Of a stretch of DNA of 21,087 nt, positions 18,259-21,087 are shown piece by piece. Origin of the DNA: Dentipellis sp. KUC8613 (Eukaryota; Basidiomycota; Agaricomycetes; Russulales; Hericiaceae). Below the pieces are notes generated by a model. The model did not search any database and had not been told where the DNA came from. It saw only the letters and a list, made by a program, of their open reading frames with translations. The DNA is taken from contig NSJX01000081.1 of assembly GCA_002286715.1 (NCBI GenBank), positions 11,756 through 32,842 on the forward strand, read 5' to 3'. Positions within the stretch are counted from its first letter, which is position 1; the number at the start of each line of letters is the position of its first letter. A program made the translations under genes and the position numbers.

Positions 18259-20960
18259 GTAAGTTTTTTTGCTCCTTGCCGTGTTGCCTCGCCCCACTCC
18301 TGTCGCCCGCCGCCCTCGCTCGAGCCCCCGTCGCCCTCACTTGAGTTGATGCCGCCCAGCCCGTGCTTTCACCACCTCGTGTACCCTAGCAACGGCGGTC
18401 GATGTCCGCTCTACGCCATCTCGCTGCCCTGTGCGCCGTCGCGTCGCACTGCACCCCCACGCCCTGCCATGTATGCATGCCCTCTGGGCGCCTCCGACAT
18501 CTTCGCGCCGCCCCGTAACCGCCGCATGCGCTGACGCTGCCCGCTGCCCGCCATAGCAACGGCTAATAACGCACGCCCCACGCCCTCTAGGTGCTTTGAA
18601 CACCGTCGTGTGCCTCATAACCGCTTCGTGCGCCTTCGCTGCACCCTGTCCGCCTTAGCAACCGCGCAGGACGTGCACCTCGTGTCTATCGCGCCCTGTC
18701 ACGCTCCACTGCACGCTCTCAACCCCCGTCTTGCCCTTTTCGCGCCCCGGCCGGCCGTTTGCATGCTCCACCCTACCTTCTTCGCGCGACACCATGTCGT
18801 GTCGCGCCCTTGTCGCACCGTGCCGCGCCGTGCTCTCTCAAGCCACCGCCGCGCCATCTTCGCGCCCCATGGGGCCGTCTGCGCGCTCCATTCTGCCGTC
18901 TGGACGCCGCGCCGTGCCGTTTTTGTGCCTTCTCGACCCGCGTCGCCCCCTCTTCACGCACGGTGAGGCCTCCTCGTGCCCCGACACGCCATTTTGCTTT
19001 GTCCGCGCACCCTCTGCGCCCTCAACCGCCCTCCACCGCCCTTTCCGCCGCCCTCCATGCCATGTTCGCCACCCTGTCCAACGCCGTCCGCCGTCTGCCG
19101 CCCGCCCCGTGCTCTCTGCGCCTTTCACGCGCTGTACCCGCCCTCCGTCGCCCTCCGTCGCCCTCGGCCGCCCTTCACCGCCCTCCGCACACCGTACGCG
19201 CCCTCTTCGGGCCGTACGCGCTGTCCCCATGCCCTCGGCCACCCTTCACGCGCCTTTCACGCGCCGTACGCGCCCTCCGCCGCCCTCCACCGCCTTCCGC
19301 CGCCCTCCACCACCCTCCGACGCCTCACTCATGCGCCCGCGCGCTTTAGCAATGGCCTCTCGCACCCTCGCGACAGGGTCATGCGCCTCTGGCGCCTCAT
19401 CATCGCCGCTCCGTCACCATCTCGGCCGTCTGACGCCTCAATGACGTGCCCCGCGCCCTACCAACGCACTCCGCAGCCCTCCCGACGCCCCGTGCATCCC
19501 AGCAACGACGTGGCAGGCATGTCTCAGGATGCCGCGCGCCTTAGCAACGGGACCAACGCCTTCGCCCACTCGTGCCGTCTCGCGCTCCCATGCGCTTGCA
19601 GGTGCAGCTCGCACCGCCTCGTGCTCACCGGTACACCCCGTCTGCCCCATACCGACCTCGCATGGCCCCGCAGTGCCCCCATGCCGCCATTTTACGCCCC
19701 CGTGCCCCTGCTTCACTGCTGCGCGCCCTAGCAACGGCACGTCGCAGCACTCCCGCATGCCTTCATGTGGCGCTGCTTGCCCTCACGCCCCGCCACTCGC
19801 CGATCACCGCGCCGTTCGCGCTCCCGCCGCCCTGCGCATCCCAGAAACGATGCAGCAGATGCGTCTCGGGATGCTGCGCACCCTAGCAACAGCGTGTCGC
19901 GGCGCTCCCGTTGTCACCGCCTCACGTGCTCACCCGCCATCGAGCACACCCCTGCAATGGCACAAGACGGGTGTCGCGCGAGCTCTCAACGCCCCGCTCA
20001 CCCTAGCAACGCAGCGCTCCCACCCTAGCAACGCCCCGTTTGGGCTCGAACAGGGTTGAGCGCTCCAGCAATGCCGCGCTTGCGCCCCGCGAAGCTATTT
20101 CGTGCACCACCCGGCCATGTTTGCAACGCGCCACGTTGTCTCGTGCTGCGACGCGCCCTCTGACCCTGCCGCACTCTCTTTGCGCGCCATCTGGCCGTCT
20201 CGCGCGCCGCCCCTGCCATCTGCGCCCGCCGCCAAGCTGTCTCGCATCGTGCCACGCTGTTTGGCGCACCACCCATGCCGTCCGGTGCATCACCAACACC
20301 ATCCCGCGCCGTGTGCCCCACCACCTGGCGTGCTGTGCGCTCTGCGCCCTGCCGTCTGCGCCCCACCAACACTGTCTGTGCCCACCAGCACCCGCACTTT
20401 GCCCCCTACCATCTGTGCCTTGCCCCCTGCCGTCTACACCCCGCACTCCGCTGTCTCGCGCGGCGCCGCCCCGCCATAGCGAGCACACACGCCTCCATCA
20501 TGCATCCCAACGTCGCCATCTCATGCCCCTGTGACCCTGCCCCGCCGTGTCGTGCCTCGCGGCGCTGTCTTGTGGGTTATAGCTCTGTACCACCCTTGCA
20601 CGCTCTCGTGCTGCTGCCCGCTGCTGTCTCGCACCCTTGCGAGTGCTGGCATGTGGCCGCCGGCCCTCGCTTGGCATTTCACACCCTGTGATCGCAGTCT
20701 CACTGGCCCTGTGCCACTGCCACGCTGCCCCACGCCGCCATCACAGACCTCACTGCTGCGGCACCTTCGAGCACCGTCGCCCGCACTTGCCCTACCGCCA
20801 GGGGCCCTCACTTGCTGCCCTTTACTGCCCAGTTGGGCACTCTCACGGTATGGTGCCAATGTCGCTGTTGCATGCTTGCACGCTGACATCATGTGCATGC
20901 ACCACTTTTGTTTTGTACATGTGCTGCCACTGTTTTGTGTGCATGCATCACGGTCTCCCG
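18259..20960 (+). repeat. C-rich low-complexity array 3
   Basis: About 2.7 kb with C-rich, CpG-dense composition. TAGCAAC-containing motifs recur (18385, 18551, 18653, 19541, 19727, 19882, 20002, 20023), spaced irregularly. The stretch 19020-19330 is built of about 10-bp CCGCCCTCC-like units. CCAGAAACGATGCAG (19843 region) also occurs in array 1 (7905 region). There is no GC palindrome at its start, unlike arrays 1 and 4. Many overlapping open frames lack domains and are not called. Confidence 0.88.
19141..19170 (+). repeat. Decamer repeat CCCTCCGTCG
   Basis: Two perfect 10-bp copies and a third diverged copy, within a 300-bp segment of looser 10-bp CCGCCCTC-type units. Confidence 0.88.
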
Positions 20961-21087
20961 CCCCCACTGTTGTTTCATGCCTTCATGCTACCATGATATG
21001 CACATGCTGCCACCCTTGCTCCCTTGCTGCTGTTATTGTTGTTATTCTCTTATGCTTAGATGAGGCACTTACAGTGGATCAAGTATT
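20961..21087 (+). other. Transition to AT-rich tail of unit 3 (runs off the window)
   Basis: The array grades into T-rich sequence ending TTATTCTCTTATGCTTAG (21043-21060), a pyrimidine tract plus AG that resembles a splice acceptor, then ATGAGGCACTTACAG. If the donor at 18259 were used with it, the whole array would be a 2.8-kb intron. The 3' terminus of the unit is beyond the window. Confidence 0.4.

Noticed and set aside
18731..19731. Open frames of 237-251 codons in array 3
   Set aside because: Composition artefacts in C-rich repeats; no start context, domain or conservation with the other arrays.

Overview
The window looks like a transposon-dense stretch of a fungal genome, most likely a filamentous basidiomycete. 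This is inferred from the one real protein gene, a Helitron-type Rep/PIF1 helicase carrying a C-terminal cysteine-protease-like domain, a combination I associate with basidiomycete Helitrons. No bacterial-style operons, rRNA, tRNA or CRISPR array were seen.

Layout: (1) 1-94, the tail end of a repeat. (2) 129-5174, the helicase ORF, filling the space between two repeat ends; it appears truncated at both termini, and its stop codon lies inside the right-hand repeat. (3) 5158-9597, repeat unit 1: an AT-rich head, a 28-bp GC palindrome, a C-rich low-complexity array of about 2.9 kb, an AT-rich tail, and a Helitron-like 3' terminus (hairpin, 10 nt, CTAG, then T). (4) 9598-12545, unit 2, with the same order. 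(5) 12546-12890, short AT-rich DNA holding two Helitron-like 3' termini that face each other. (6) 12847-15395, an inverted unit lacking its head, whose array is G-rich on the + strand. (7) 15395-17389, unit 4: partial head, the same GC palindrome, C-rich array and tail. (8) 17390-17592, a non-coding spacer bracketed by the same repeat ends that bracket the helicase. (9) 17593 to the window end, unit 3: head, C-rich array and the start of a tail.

The most interesting signal is this repeated architecture. At least four related units share a conserved AT-rich head of roughly 500-650 bp. Three of the four heads end in a splice-donor-like AG|GT motif, followed by kilobases of strongly strand-asymmetric, CpG-dense array built from degenerate 10- and 18-22-bp units, and then an AT-rich tail. 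Where the terminus is preserved (units 1, 2 and the inverted unit) it has a Helitron-like 3' signature. I interpret them as a non-autonomous Helitron-like family, partly head-to-tail, next to a damaged copy of a possible driver helicase. That interpretation is inference; the shared blocks, termini and palindromes are visible directly. The arrays contain very long open frames on both strands, but these are composition artefacts and are not annotated as genes.
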